Assembly: GCA_030684555.1 (NCBI GenBank)
Contig: JAUXVN010000075.1
Coordinates: 1-54,207, forward strand
Direction of reading: 5' to 3'
Source: Ignavibacteria bacterium
GTDB taxonomy: Bacteria; Bacteroidota; Ignavibacteria; Ignavibacteriales; Ignavibacteriaceae
DNA length: 54,207 nucleotides
In this document: positions 34,869-44,827 of the stretch, piece by piece
Position numbering within the stretch: the first letter of the stretch is position 1
Layout: each line of letters starts with the position of its first letter
Made by a program: the position numbers and the translations under genes
Notes under the pieces: generated by a model
Seen by the model: the letters and a program-made list of their open reading frames with translations, nothing else
What the model was told of the DNA's origin: nothing
Database searches by the model: none

Positions 34869-36127
34869 AATTTTTTAGATATACAACATTAATATTTACA
34901 GCTTTGTTCTCATTATTAAAAGCAGATGTACCGATGCCGGTTGAACTAATCTATTTTGAGGGGAGTGCAATTGAGAATGGAGCTCATCTTATTTGGGGAA
35001 CTGCAACCGAACTCAATAATTATGGTTTCGAAATACAGCGTTCTATAAACCAATCAACTTTTGAGAATGTCGGATTTGTATTCGGTCACGGTACGACTTA
35101 TGCACCGCATGATTATGAATTTGATGATACCGGATTAGTTTATTCAGGGATTTACCGTTATTTTCTTAAACAGATTGATAATGACGGTCAGTATAAACAT
35201 TCCGATACAATCTCAATTGATATTATCAGTACTATTACAACGACTATAAATTATTTTCTGATTGAACCAATAACAAATGGTGTTTCGCTTACGTGGGGAA
35301 CAACTGTTGAGGTTAACAATTATGGATTTGCAATTTTTCGTTCGATTAATCAATCGCAATTTGATAGTATCGGATTTGTTGAAGGGCACGGGACATCCAC
35401 CGAACCCTGGAATTATTCTTATTCGGATACCGGATTAACTATATCAGGTTCGTATAGCTATTTTTTAAAACAGATAAACAGTGACGGGCAGTTCAGATTT
35501 TCAGATACAATCTCAATTGATATTATTAGTACTATAACTACAACAATTAGCTATTTTCAGTTTGAGTACATTCCGACCGGGATTTCGCTTTTATGGGGAA
35601 CAACTATCGAAGTTAATAATTACGGATTTGCGATCTTTCGCTCAATAAATCAATCACCATTTGATAGTGTCGGATTTGTTGACGGGCATGGAACCTCAAC
35701 AGAGCCATGGAACTATTCTTATGCTGATTTAGGATTAAATATCCCCGGAATTTATAACTATTTTATAAAGCAGATTAACAATAACGGCGATTTCAAAAAT
35801 AGCGATACTCTTTTTATCGATTTCCTCGTTTCTATTCGTTACTCAGATCAATTGGTAAATGAATTTTCACTTTTACAGAATTATCCCAATCCGTTTAACC
35901 CATCCACAAAAATTAGATTTAGCATTTCGAATCCTGGTTATATAACATTGAAAATTTATGATGTTACAGGAAGAGAAATCGGTCTACTTATAAATAATGA
36001 GTATATGTCGGGTCATTTTGAGATGAATATCCCCGCGGACAAATACGGATTAACAAGTGGTATTTATTTTTTGAGTTTAGAGATGGGGAATAATAGAATA
36101 ACAAGGAAAATGGTGCTGCAAAAATAA
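34865..36127 (+). CDS. surface protein with three 100-aa repeats and T9SS tail
   Basis: 420 residues: signal peptide, three tandem repeats of exactly 100 residues (about 28-327) marked by WGT, NNYGF, RSINQS, GHGT and YFLKQI, and a type IX secretion tail from NEFSLLQNYPNPFNPSTKIR. At DNA level the period is 300 bp (for example CTTATTTGGGGAAC at 34988 and CTTACGTGGGGAAC at 35288). Each repeat looks like a fibronectin-like beta sandwich. Probably a surface adhesin or partner of the C25 peptidase with which it overlaps. Confidence 0.85.
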   Translation: MKFFRYTTLIFTALFSLLKADVPMPVELIYFEGSAIENGAHLIWGTATELNNYGFEIQRSINQSTFENVGFVFGHGTTYAPHDYEFDDTGLVYSGIYRYFLKQIDNDGQYKHSDTISIDIISTITTTINYFLIEPITNGVSLTWGTTVEVNNYGFAIFRSINQSQFDSIGFVEGHGTSTEPWNYSYSDTGLTISGSYSYFLKQINSDGQFRFSDTISIDIISTITTTISYFQFEYIPTGISLLWGTTIEVNNYGFAIFRSINQSPFDSVGFVDGHGTSTEPWNYSYADLGLNIPGIYNYFIKQINNNGDFKNSDTLFIDFLVSIRYSDQLVNEFSLLQNYPNPFNPSTKIRFSISNPGYITLKIYDVTGREIGLLINNEYMSGHFEMNIPADKYGLTSGIYFLSLEMGNNRITRKMVLQK

Positions 36128-36167
36128 TTTATTTCAATTGTTACGAAAAAATCTTTATTAACAAATT

Positions 36168-36584
36168 TTATAACTCAAAACCTTCGTTTACAAATCTTTC
36201 CATTATAACTTTTTGACAAAACTTAGCAAGTTCCAAAGATTCTATAGCTTCTGATTCAGTAAGTTTCTGATAGAAGTCAGGGTATCTTCTATTTACTGCA
36301 TAATCAGTTAATTTCACAATAGGAATTAATTCATTCTGAATACTTGAATGTCCAGGGATTAATTCAATCAGTTTCATTAAGTCATGCGTATAAGGGAAAT
36401 CAACATTATAAAAGAGTAAAAGTGCTTTGATGAATTTTTCGGCTGCTTGCTGAGAATGAAAACCAATCATCCGAAACGGAATACTACTCTCCATTTTAAA
36501 AGTAAATTCAGCCACTCTTAAATCTTCAAGGGCTATTTCGAGCCATTTTTTTATATGCTCTATCCTTCTCTCATCAAGATGCAT
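36168..36584 (-). CDS. HEPN domain protein
   Basis: 138 residues, all helical. FRMIGFHSQQAAEKFIKALL and DFPYTHDLMKLIELI are typical of HEPN proteins paired with minimal nucleotidyltransferases; AVNRRYPDFYQ follows. The RX4-6H RNase motif is not evident, so catalytic activity is uncertain. Overlaps the upstream nucleotidyltransferase by 11 nt. Confidence 0.88.
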   Translation of the reverse strand: MHLDERRIEHIKKWLEIALEDLRVAEFTFKMESSIPFRMIGFHSQQAAEKFIKALLLFYNVDFPYTHDLMKLIELIPGHSSIQNELIPIVKLTDYAVNRRYPDFYQKLTESEAIESLELAKFCQKVIMERFVNEGFEL

Positions 36585-36888
36585 ACAAAATTTTCCCCTC
36601 TTTTTCGACAGAGCGGGAAACAGTTCCCGGGATATGTTTATCTAGGTCATACTCAGATTTTGTAATGACAATAATATCAAAGGCGTATTCCATTCCTGAC
36701 AATTTAGATCTGAAATTTCTCGACATTTCGTATCTGTCCGTAACAGCTTTGACGATCACGGCTAAATCGATATCGCTTTTGTTATCAGCAGTTCCACGCG
36801 CTTGTGAGCCGAAGAGAATAATACTCTCAATCTCTTTCATCTCTTTCAATCGCTGTTTTATGGTTTCTATAGTATTTATATTTAACAT
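36574..36888 (-). CDS. MNT-type nucleotidyltransferase
   Basis: 104 residues. IILFGSQARGTADNKSDIDL gives the GS-x-ARG loop and the Asp-x-Asp metal site of minimal nucleotidyltransferases. With the downstream HEPN gene it forms an MNT/HEPN pair; in characterised MntA/HepT systems the MNT AMPylates and so neutralises the HEPN toxin. Confidence 0.9.
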   Translation of the reverse strand: MLNINTIETIKQRLKEMKEIESIILFGSQARGTADNKSDIDLAVIVKAVTDRYEMSRNFRSKLSGMEYAFDIIVITKSEYDLDKHIPGTVSRSVEKEGKILYAS

Positions 36889-37304
36889 AATGAATTTGCA
36901 GAATTATTGCTCAAATATCTGAAAAGGGAGACCCATTATCAATGATAAATTTTGATAAGTTTCAGTCCAATAGAATTGAAAGAGTAAAATATATATCTAA
37001 ATATGATCGATAACCAATAGTTTTTAAAGAGTTGCCACGAAGTCACAAAGTCTCAAACGGGAGAAGCCAATCTAAACTTAATATAACTTTAATTTTCGAA
37101 ATAACTTTTTCCTGAGGGATGAATAATTTTTACTTAGTGTCTTCGAGTCTTCGTGGCTGATTATTTTTAAGTCACCACAAAACTTGAAAGAATTGAAGCT
37201 GATAAATTTTTGATACCTCAACATCTTCTTCCCACTACAATCCATTTATTCGGAATATTTCATTATTTTAACTCATCATTTTTGAAATTATTGGGGTTAG
37301 CTTT
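36889..37304. repeat. intergenic region with dispersed repeat 37034-37157
   Basis: No gene. GCCACGAAG at 37034 and CTTCGTGGC at 37149 form perfect 9-bp inverted ends of an approximately 124-bp element, with AAGTCACAAAG and CTTAGTGTCTTCGAG just inside. The element at 16482 has the same ends. The start region of the next gene lies to its right. Confidence 0.65.
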
Positions 37305-38576
37305 ATGAAAAAAATTATCATCTCTCTTTTTTTAATTCTTGTCTATTCACAATCGGCATTTTCACAATTTGCTCCATCTGATGTAAGCAATTTAAGCGGT
37401 GGTTTGGGCATGACCTGGATTGACGGAAAACCTTTTTTTGCTGTCAGATTTACACCTGAGTTTTCAATCTCAAAAATTGGAGTGGGACTTGATTTGAATC
37501 TTGAATTTAATTCTGATGGACTTCGCAAAGAAAACTTTAACGAAACTTCAGATTATTTAAGCATCATTCGTTATGTACGCTATGGAAATAAACGTGAAAA
37601 AGTTTTTGTGAAGTTGGGCGCTTTAGATTATTACACTCTCGGACATGGAAGTATAATGTATGCATATAATAACAGTCCAAGTTTTGACAATAGAAAAATC
37701 GGATTAAATGTTGATCTCGATTTTGATAAGTTCGGTTTTGAATCGATATATGGCTCTTTTGGTGAAGCCGGTATTGTTGGTATGCGCGGTTATGTAAGAC
37801 CCATGCAATATACACCAATGGCAGGCGTTCCCGTTTTAGGTAATCTTGAAGTCGGTTTAACGGTTGCTTCCGATTTTAATGATAATGCCGGAAAAGTTTA
37901 CGGTATTACTGATACAACAAATAACAGTATGGCTGTTTTTGGATTTGATTTGGGTTTACCGGTTGTAACGACTTCGATGTTAAATCTCTCTTTATATTTT
38001 GATGTTGTGAAGTTTGCAGATTTCGGTTCAGGTTCATCTGCAGGCGCATTACTTGAACTTAATGGATTGGGAATAGTAAATGCTTCAGTAAAACTTGAAA
38101 GAAGATGGAACGGTAAAGAATATATACCCGCTTATTTCGGATCATTTTATGAGATCGAGAAATTTGGAAAAGCTAATCTTCTTAAAAGCATTAACTCATC
38201 AATGGATGGATATTTTGGTGCTTTGAATATAGGTGTTCTTGGAACCGTAAATCTTCTCGGAAGTTTCCAAAAGTTGGATGATGACCCGAATAGCGGGATA
38301 CTTCACCTTACAACTGAGATTGCTCCTTCAGGTGCTCCATTTATAGCCCGTGCCGGTTATGATAAAGTTTACATCAGAGGTAGCGAGGATTTATTTAAAC
38401 TTGATGACCGTTCATATTTGTTTGCAGAATTGGGTTATAAACCATATTCATTTATGATTGTCTCGTTGGTTTATCAATGGACTTATACACCTATTAGAGA
38501 TCTTGATGACAATGTAATAGGTTTCACTCCACAAAAGAAAATTGAACCACGAATTTCTTTTATTTATCCTTTATAA
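37305..38576 (+). CDS. putative outer-membrane protein
   Basis: 423 residues with a signal peptide ending near SAFSQ-F. The mature part is a series of amphipathic strands (KIGVGLDLNLEFNSDG, LFAELGYKPYSFMIVSLVYQ) and ends RISFIYPL, an aromatic-rich terminus usual for beta-barrels. No family recognised. Monocistronic, with terminators downstream. Confidence 0.6.
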   Translation: MKKIIISLFLILVYSQSAFSQFAPSDVSNLSGGLGMTWIDGKPFFAVRFTPEFSISKIGVGLDLNLEFNSDGLRKENFNETSDYLSIIRYVRYGNKREKVFVKLGALDYYTLGHGSIMYAYNNSPSFDNRKIGLNVDLDFDKFGFESIYGSFGEAGIVGMRGYVRPMQYTPMAGVPVLGNLEVGLTVASDFNDNAGKVYGITDTTNNSMAVFGFDLGLPVVTTSMLNLSLYFDVVKFADFGSGSSAGALLELNGLGIVNASVKLERRWNGKEYIPAYFGSFYEIEKFGKANLLKSINSSMDGYFGALNIGVLGTVNLLGSFQKLDDDPNSGILHLTTEIAPSGAPFIARAGYDKVYIRGSEDLFKLDDRSYLFAELGYKPYSFMIVSLVYQWTYTPIRDLDDNVIGFTPQKKIEPRISFIYPL

Positions 38577-38612
38577 AATTTAAGAGTTTAATAATTAATA
38601 ACTCGTTTTATA

Positions 38613-38692
38613 AGAGACTCCTTTTTTTGTTTTAAGTTTTTTCTGTTAATTAAACTTAATCTTTTTATCAAAAATTGGGGTCTCTTTTTTTT
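38613..38692 (+). terminator. terminator-like stem with T run
   Basis: AGAGACTCC (38613-38621) pairs with GGGGTCTCT (38677-38685) across a 55-nt loop and is followed by T at 38686-38692. It lies 36 nt after the outer-membrane protein gene. Confidence 0.5.
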
Positions 38693-38763
38693 ATTTTTAA
38701 CTAACTTGTAATTTTCGTCTATAAACAGAAACCATTTTGTGTATGTAAACTAAAAATCCTTAG

Positions 38764-38793
38764 TACTCTCACAAAATTGTAGAGTGTTTTTTT
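38764..38793 (+). terminator. Rho-independent terminator candidate
   Basis: ACTCT-C-ACAA / TTGT-AGAGT stem (38764-38785) with a single bulged C, followed by G and seven T. A second terminator-like structure before the MNT/HepT operon. Confidence 0.5.
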
Positions 38794-38847
38794 ACCATGT
38801 TTTCAACTATATTTTTGAAGTGATTTAAAACAAAGTGAAGTGATAAG

Positions 38848-39135
38848 ATGAGCAAAGAATATTCAGAAAAGATTGCAGGTTGTCTAAGAAACAAACCGGT
38901 GAAAAGAGCATTTCTATTTGGTTCTGCTGCGAGAGGGGATGAAGACGAAAATAGTGATGTGGATATATTGGTTGAATTGGATTATTCTAAACCAATCGGA
39001 TTAGGTTTTATAAGAATGAAATTGGAATTGGAGGATTTATTAAAAAGAAAAGTAGACCTCTTAACAAGCAATAGTGTTTCAAAGTATATTCGCCCATTTA
39101 TTGATTCAGAAAAAAGATTGATATATGAGAAATAG
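38848..39135 (+). CDS. mntA: MntA-like nucleotidyltransferase antitoxin
   Basis: 95 residues. AFLFGSAARGDEDENSDVDI carries the GSxARG loop and the Asp-x-Asp pair. The downstream frame encodes a DUF86 HepT protein and overlaps it by 11 nt. In the known MntA/HepT system this protein AMPylates HepT and blocks its RNase activity. Confidence 0.9.
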   Translation: MSKEYSEKIAGCLRNKPVKRAFLFGSAARGDEDENSDVDILVELDYSKPIGLGFIRMKLELEDLLKRKVDLLTSNSVSKYIRPFIDSEKRLIYEK

Positions 39136-39469
39136 TTTAGGCGACAAGGCAAGATAACAACACATTTATGATGCGATTATCGAAATTGAATCTTATGTCC
39201 AAGAATTTTTATACGATTTGTTTTCATCTAAATCCATGATGCAATATGTTTGTGTAAAACAATTAGAAATTATCGGGGAAGCCGCAAATCATCTCACTCC
39301 ACATTTCAAGAAACTCTATTCAGAAATACAATGGCGTGAAATAGTAGATTTAAGGAATTTACTGATTCACGAATATTTTGGCATTGATACTAAAATAATC
39401 TGGGATATAATTAAAACAGATATTGTTTCATTAAAACCGCATATCAAAGAGATCATCGATCAACTATAA
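39125..39469 (+). pseudogene. hepT: hepT (DUF86) with nonsense codon 11
   Basis: The frame from ATG 39125 reads MRNSLGDKAR, then TAA at 39155-39157, then QHIYDAIIEIESYVQEF and on to EIIDQL. Related HepT proteins have a Leu at the stop position, so TTA to TAA explains it. The HEPN RNase motif is intact downstream (RNLLIHEY: Arg, four residues, His). Initiation at the internal ATG 39218 would give an 83-residue protein lacking the first helix. Probably inactive, or a weakly made toxin. Confidence 0.8.
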
Positions 39470-39599
39470 ACAGGGGCTAATCAGCATCTTTTAATTATTT
39501 TGTAATGAATAGTTGCTTTTATACTTAGAAACAATCTTGATGTTGTCCTAATATGGGTTTATATTTGGGTCAGAATAAAGACAATATAAAGGTGTAAAA

Positions 39600-39890
39600 A
39601 TGAAAAATATTTTAGTTTCAAATGACATAATCCCGGTTGGTCAATTCAAATCCGGTTTAGCTAAATACCTAAAAGAAATTCAGGAGAAGGGTAATTCCTT
39701 GATTATCACTCAAAATGGTAAACCCGCCGGAGTATTAATCTCTCCATCAGAATTTGATGAGTTGAGACAAACTAAACTCTTCATTGATTCAATATCACGT
39801 GGTTTATCAGACTCTGAAAAAAGGGATGTGTTATCTACTTCTCAACTTCGAAGTGAACTGAAAAAATCAAGAGTCAGAAAAGTGAGATGA
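39600..39890 (+). CDS. Phd/YefM-type antitoxin
   Basis: 96 residues. The N-terminal half (IPVGQFKSGLAKYLKEIQEK, LIITQNGKPAGVLISPSEFD) is a Phd/YefM DNA-binding fold; the charged C-terminal tail would wrap the toxin. Such antitoxins repress their own operon. Its stop overlaps the toxin start by 4 nt. Confidence 0.92.
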   Translation: MKNILVSNDIIPVGQFKSGLAKYLKEIQEKGNSLIITQNGKPAGVLISPSEFDELRQTKLFIDSISRGLSDSEKRDVLSTSQLRSELKKSRVRKVR

Positions 39891-40207
39891 AAATATTCTG
39901 GACAAAAGAAGCAATTCTTCGATTACAAGAAATTCAAAATTACATCTCAAGAGATAATACTGCTGCCGCCATCGAGTTTGTAAACGAGTTGATTTCGGTT
40001 GCAGAGACAATAAGTGATTATCCGGAGAAAGGCAGAATTGTACCGGAATTATCAATTGAGAAAATCCGTGAAGTCCTCCATAAAAATTATCGAGTTGTTT
40101 ACTTGATAAAGAAAAACTCAATAGATATTCTTACACTATTTGAAGGACATCAATTATTAAAAAAGGAAGAAATATTTAAAAGTAAATTAAAATCCCCGAA
40201 ACAATAA
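39887..40207 (+). CDS. RelE/ParE-type toxin
   Basis: 106 residues: IFWTKEAILRLQEIQNYISR, then YPEKGRIVPEL and IREVLHKNYRVVYLIKKNSI are the ParE/RelE core. RelE proteins cut mRNA at the ribosome; ParE proteins poison gyrase. The sequence looks closer to ParE. Overlaps the antitoxin (ATGA). Confidence 0.9.
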   Translation: MKIFWTKEAILRLQEIQNYISRDNTAAAIEFVNELISVAETISDYPEKGRIVPELSIEKIREVLHKNYRVVYLIKKNSIDILTLFEGHQLLKKEEIFKSKLKSPKQ

Positions 40208-40278
40208 TTAAAAAATTTTATCTATATAATTGATAATCATTTATCTTTGCATAACAGAGAAAATAAAAGGTGGTTGAT

Positions 40279-41022
40279 TTGGAACAACGAATTTATGATT
40301 TAATTAACCGTAGTATTGAAAATAAACTTACGGCGAATGAGAAGAAAGAATTGGATGATATTCTCCAAAGTGATGTTGAAGTAAGAAATCAATATGATTC
40401 AATTATATCTTCAAAGAATAGTGAGAAGAAAAAAATAAATAATATTTACCAAACTGATGATAAAACGTCACCGAAACCGAAGAAGAATATTTTTGCAAAG
40501 TTTTGGGATGAATTGTTATCAAGTCCGGGACTCCGTTACTCTGCTTTAATTCCACTCGGAATAGTCATCGGTATATTCGCTCACATTGGATTTCAGAATT
40601 TGGTAAATCCCAACTCCGTTACTTTAGATGAGGTTAGAGGAACAATGGCAGACTTCCCAACATTATCGGGTTATGAAGCGGGTGAAGAAGTTATAATTGA
40701 ACAGGATAATATTGAGGGAACAATTACAACTCAAATCTCAGATGAAATGGTCATCGCCGAAGTGAATCTTAATCTTCAAAATAATGTGAGAATGGATATC
40801 ACTTTTAATCAAAATGCGTTAACTATTTTCGGATTGAAAACTTTATTGCATGATGATAAAAGTCAAATCAATTGGGGTGGGGGATTAATTCGTATGGAAG
40901 TAAACGGTGAAAATAAATATTTGTTCTTCTTCAAGAAAAAAGATAATCCACCGAAGGAATTAAGAATAAAAATTTATGATGACATTCGTGTTGTATACGA
41001 AAATGTCATCAAAGTTGGTTAA
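40279..41022 (+). CDS. putative anti-sigma-like membrane protein
   Basis: About 247 residues. The GTG at 40270 lies within the Shine-Dalgarno-like AAAGGTGG; the TTG at 40279, 5 nt after it, is the better start. The N-terminal LEQRIYDLINRSIENKLTAN and KKELDDILQSD resemble anti-sigma factor N-termini, then comes a transmembrane helix near 95-112 (YSALIPLGIVIGIFAHIGF) and a roughly 130-residue periplasmic beta domain. No sigma factor gene is adjacent. Role uncertain. Confidence 0.55.
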   Translation: MEQRIYDLINRSIENKLTANEKKELDDILQSDVEVRNQYDSIISSKNSEKKKINNIYQTDDKTSPKPKKNIFAKFWDELLSSPGLRYSALIPLGIVIGIFAHIGFQNLVNPNSVTLDEVRGTMADFPTLSGYEAGEEVIIEQDNIEGTITTQISDEMVIAEVNLNLQNNVRMDITFNQNALTIFGLKTLLHDDKSQINWGGGLIRMEVNGENKYLFFFKKKDNPPKELRIKIYDDIRVVYENVIKVG

Positions 41023-41032
41023 TAACTTCTTC

Positions 41033-42238
41033 TTAAGAAAATCTTTTCAATATTAATGCGGCAATTGTATCGCCTATACTAAGGGATGCTGTAGCTGCAG
41101 GTGACGGAGCATTTAATACATGAATCATCTTTTCTTTTTCGATAATACAAAAATCATCTAACAATTTTCCTTTATTATCAAGAGCCTGAGCGCGAACTCC
41201 CGCACCACCGGGAACAATATCTTCACTTTTAATTTCCGGAATTAATTTCTGCAAAGCTTTGATGAATGCACTTTTACTGAATGATCTATAAAATTCTTCA
41301 ATTCCCATTTTATAATATTTTGAAGCCATTATCCAGAAACCGGGGTAGAGTAACATCTCAGTAAAATCACCGATTGAGAAATCTTTATTAGTGTAACCTT
41401 CCCGCTTGAAAGCGAGTACTGCATTAGGACCTGCTTCAATTCCACCGTTTATCATTCTTGTAAAGTGAACCCCGAGGAAAGGGAATCGTGGATCGGGAAC
41501 AGGATAAATTAAATTTTTTACAAGATAGGATTTTGCTTTATTGATCTCATAATACTCCCCTCTAAAAGGAATTATTTTAACTTCAGGTTTTACACCACAT
41601 AATTTTGCGACACGATCTGAATATAACCCGGCACAGTTCACAATTAATTTTGTTTTATAACTTCCGGAGTTTGTTTCGACAATTAATTCTCCCGATTTTC
41701 TTGAGAGATTTAAAAACTTAGAGTTTGTTTTTACAATCCCGCCGCTTGATTCAATAAGCGATTTGTAAGTTTCAGTAACCTGAACATAATCGACAATTCC
41801 GGTTTCACCAACAAAAAGTCCTTCGATACCGTTAACATGAGGTTCGTAGGATTTTAATTCTTCTTTATTAAGTCTTTTAAGATTTGTTAACCCGTTAGCA
41901 ATTCCTCTTTTCTCAAGCTCATCTAATGCGGGAATTTCATCTTTAGAAGTTGCGACAACAAGTTTTCCGCAACGTTCATGTTTTATGTTGTGTTCTTCAC
42001 AGAAACGGTACATTCGCTCCCGCCCGTTTGTACAATTTATAGCCTTTAGTGAACCGGGTTTGTAATAGAGTCCACTGTGAATAACACCGCTATTGTTGCC
42101 TGTTTGATGAGCCGCAACACGATCTTCTGCTTCGATTATCAGTAGTTTAAGTTTCTTTTGATTTAATATTGATAAAGCAGTTGCAGTCCCTATTATTCCA
42201 GCCCCGATAATAATAACATCAAAACTTTGATCAGCCAT
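41033..42238 (-). CDS. lhgO: L-2-hydroxyglutarate oxidase
   Basis: 401 residues. FAD-binding VIIIGAGIIGTATALSIL at the start, then QTGNNSGVIHSGLYYKPGSL and RGEYYEINK and PGGAGVRAQALDNKG near the end, all typical of LhgO in the DAO superfamily. It oxidises L-2-hydroxyglutarate to 2-oxoglutarate, repairing a by-product of the TCA cycle. Confidence 0.92.
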   Translation of the reverse strand: MADQSFDVIIIGAGIIGTATALSILNQKKLKLLIIEAEDRVAAHQTGNNSGVIHSGLYYKPGSLKAINCTNGRERMYRFCEEHNIKHERCGKLVVATSKDEIPALDELEKRGIANGLTNLKRLNKEELKSYEPHVNGIEGLFVGETGIVDYVQVTETYKSLIESSGGIVKTNSKFLNLSRKSGELIVETNSGSYKTKLIVNCAGLYSDRVAKLCGVKPEVKIIPFRGEYYEINKAKSYLVKNLIYPVPDPRFPFLGVHFTRMINGGIEAGPNAVLAFKREGYTNKDFSIGDFTEMLLYPGFWIMASKYYKMGIEEFYRSFSKSAFIKALQKLIPEIKSEDIVPGGAGVRAQALDNKGKLLDDFCIIEKEKMIHVLNAPSPAATASLSIGDTIAALILKRFS

Positions 42239-42368
42239 TTTCGAACCTCTAAACTTGAGAAATTTGTCTATTCAAATTAAAAATCTTACTTAATAGAAAC
42301 TAAAAAATTCTTAAATTGAATTACTAAAAAAGAAATATTTCAATCTTTAGAAATAAGGGCAAATGTAA

Positions 42369-43322
42369 GTGAAAGAAAAGAAAATTTATCTAGCGGGTAA
42401 CCGCGGGATGGTTGGCTCGGCAATTCATAGAAATCTTGAGAGTAAAAATTATTCGAATATTATCACCCGCTCAATTGATGAATTAGATTTAATTCGTCAA
42501 CGAGATGTAGAAGAATTTTTTGAAAAAGAAAAACCCGAGATTGTGATTATTGCAGCAGCCAAAGTTGGCGGTATTTTAGCGAACAATGTTTATCGTGCTG
42601 AATTTATTTATCAAAATATTATGATTGAATCAAATATCATTCACGCTGCACATCAACAAGGAGTAGAAAAACTTATTTTTCTCGGAAGTTCGTGTATTTA
42701 TCCAAAGCTTGCTCCACAGCCGATCAAAGAGGAATCGCTGCTTTCAGGATATTTAGAATATACAAATGAACCTTATGCTATTGCAAAAATTGCCGGATTA
42801 AAATTGTGCGAAAGTTATTACAAGCAATACGGAAGTAATTTTTATTCCGCAATGCCGACAAACCTTTTCGGCTACTATGATAATTTTGATTTGGAAACAA
42901 GTCATGTTCTCCCGGCATTAATCAGAAAATTTCACGAAGCAAAAATGGCTGAAAATAGTTCTGTAACTTTATGGGGAACAGGAAAACCTAAACGTGAATT
43001 TATGTTTGTTGATGACCTTGCCGATGCAATTGTTTTTTTACTCGAAAATATTAATGCAGTTGATATTTATTCGAAAGAAATTTCGCAAATTAATATCGGC
43101 ACAGGTGAAGATGTTACTATTACAGAAGCAGCCGAAATTATTTCTCAAGTAATTGGATTCGACGGGGAAATTAATTATGATCTTACTAAACCAGACGGTA
43201 CTCCGCGCAAATTGATGGATGTTTCCCGATTACATTCTCTCGGATGGAAACATAAAACTTCGTTCAAAGAAGGAATCGAAAAAACTTATGACTGGTTTAT
43301 AAATAATAGAATTTGGAATTGA
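42369..43322 (+). CDS. fcl: GDP-L-fucose synthase
   Basis: 317 residues, GTG start. [15 protein letters not shown] is the NADP-binding loop; [19 protein letters not shown] and the YAIAK (Tyr-x3-Lys) catalytic pair follow. It epimerises and reduces the product of Gmd to GDP-L-fucose. The gmd start lies 11 nt after its stop; fucose may enter the surface polysaccharide made by the 20-29 kb cluster. Confidence 0.95.
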   Translation: MKEKKIYLAGNRGMVGSAIHRNLESKNYSNIITRSIDELDLIRQRDVEEFFEKEKPEIVIIAAAKVGGILANNVYRAEFIYQNIMIESNIIHAAHQQGVEKLIFLGSSCIYPKLAPQPIKEESLLSGYLEYTNEPYAIAKIAGLKLCESYYKQYGSNFYSAMPTNLFGYYDNFDLETSHVLPALIRKFHEAKMAENSSVTLWGTGKPKREFMFVDDLADAIVFLLENINAVDIYSKEISQINIGTGEDVTITEAAEIISQVIGFDGEINYDLTKPDGTPRKLMDVSRLHSLGWKHKTSFKEGIEKTYDWFINNRIWN

Positions 43323-43333
43323 AAAGGAATAAA

Positions 43334-44452
43334 ATGAAAAAAGCATTGATAACCGGCATTACCGGACAAGATGGAAGTTATTTAACTGAACTTCTTTTAG
43401 AAAAAGGATATGAAGTTCATGGAATTATTAGGCGAAGTAGTTCATTCAACACCGGAAGAATTGATCATCTATATAACGACCCGGAAATATTAAACAAAAA
43501 AATGTTTCTTCATTACGGTGATTTAGTTGATACAAGTAACCTCAATAGATTATTAGAAAAAATAGAACCCGATGAAATTTATAACTTAGCCGCTCAAAGT
43601 CATGTTAAAGTTTCATTTGAAATTCCAGATTATACTGCTCAAGTTGATGCTCTCGGAACACTTAGATTTTTAGATGCAATTCGTGAAGTAGGATTGAGAG
43701 AAGTTAGATTCTATCAAGCATCAACAAGTGAACTTTTCGGAAAAGTTCAAGAAGTACCGCAATCTGAAACAACACCGTTTTATCCCCGTTCACCTTATGG
43801 TGTAGCAAAACTTTATGGCTATTGGATAATTATCAATTATAGAGAAGCGTATGATTTATTTGCGAGCAACGGAATTTTATTTAATCATGAATCACCACGA
43901 CGCGGCGAGACTTTTGTAACAAGAAAAATCACTCGTGCGGTTTCCAGAATATTTGCCGGAATTCAAGACTCGTTGTCACTTGGTAACCTTGATGCAAAAC
44001 GGGATTGGGGATTTGCCCCCGAGTATTGTGAAGGAATGTGGCGTATTCTTCAACACAAGAAAGCAGATGATTTTGTTCTTGCAACCGGTGAAACCAGAAC
44101 AGTGCGTGAGTTTGCAGAAAATTCTTTTAATTCATTGGGAATTAAAATTGAATGGCAAGGGAAAGACGAAAATGAAAAAGGTGTTGTTTCTGAATTTAAT
44201 CCGGACGTTGCCCAAAAGTTTTTAGGTGATATTGGAAATACCCAATTTCAGTTTAATGAGAATATTAAAAAAGGTGATGTCTTATTAACAATCGACCCGA
44301 CATATTACCGCCCGACCGAAGTTGATTTACTAATTGGTAATCCTGCAAAAGCAAAACGAGAATTAGGCTGGCAAGCAAAAACCGATTTCAAACTACTTGT
44401 TGAATTAATGATTAAATCGGATTTGAAGAAAGTACTTCAGAGAGGTTATTAA
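43334..44452 (+). CDS. gmd: GDP-mannose 4,6-dehydratase
   Basis: 372 residues from ATG 43334, preceded by AAAAGGAATAAA; a TTG at 43313 would overlap fcl and adds nothing conserved. [20 protein letters not shown], then [14 protein letters not shown], and [12 protein letters not shown] with the Tyr-x3-Lys pair. First step from GDP-mannose to GDP-fucose. The order fcl then gmd is the reverse of the most common one. Confidence 0.96.
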   Translation: MKKALITGITGQDGSYLTELLLEKGYEVHGIIRRSSSFNTGRIDHLYNDPEILNKKMFLHYGDLVDTSNLNRLLEKIEPDEIYNLAAQSHVKVSFEIPDYTAQVDALGTLRFLDAIREVGLREVRFYQASTSELFGKVQEVPQSETTPFYPRSPYGVAKLYGYWIIINYREAYDLFASNGILFNHESPRRGETFVTRKITRAVSRIFAGIQDSLSLGNLDAKRDWGFAPEYCEGMWRILQHKKADDFVLATGETRTVREFAENSFNSLGIKIEWQGKDENEKGVVSEFNPDVAQKFLGDIGNTQFQFNENIKKGDVLLTIDPTYYRPTEVDLLIGNPAKAKRELGWQAKTDFKLLVELMIKSDLKKVLQRGY

Positions 44453-44617
44453 TTGAAGGGCTCCTCTAAAAACTAATCCGTCGACTAACGGATAACAGGT
44501 ATATGCTGCCAAACTGGATTTTCGAATAGAGCTAAATAAAGATTTTAGAGTTGCCCTGAATCCAATTGACTTCAATTACATCCTAACTCAAATTTGTATA
44601 TTTATTGGAGAGTTTTT

Positions 44618-44827
44618 GTGATTAAGAATATGGGATACCTTGATAGTATAATAAGGAGAGTTTTAGGATTTGCACTTATTTCAATGTTGTTTTGGGTTAA
44701 TAGTGATTGGAAGTATTTAGGGTTATTCGGATTTGTTTTGATTGGAACTTCATGTGCAAATTCATGTCCGCTTTACTTAGTTTTTAAGTGGAGTTCAATA
44801 AAGAAGAAACTGAGTCAATCATCGTAG
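44618..44827 (+). CDS. DUF2892-like small membrane protein
   Basis: 69 residues from GTG 44618, which has GGAGAG 6 nt upstream. NMGYLDSIIRRVLGFALISM, a tryptophan-containing loop, LGLFGFVLIGTSCANSCPLY: two transmembrane helices and the CPLY ending of DUF2892 (YgaP-like inner-membrane domain). Role unknown; some relatives carry a rhodanese domain, absent here. Confidence 0.75.
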   Translation: MIKNMGYLDSIIRRVLGFALISMLFWVNSDWKYLGLFGFVLIGTSCANSCPLYLVFKWSSIKKKLSQSS

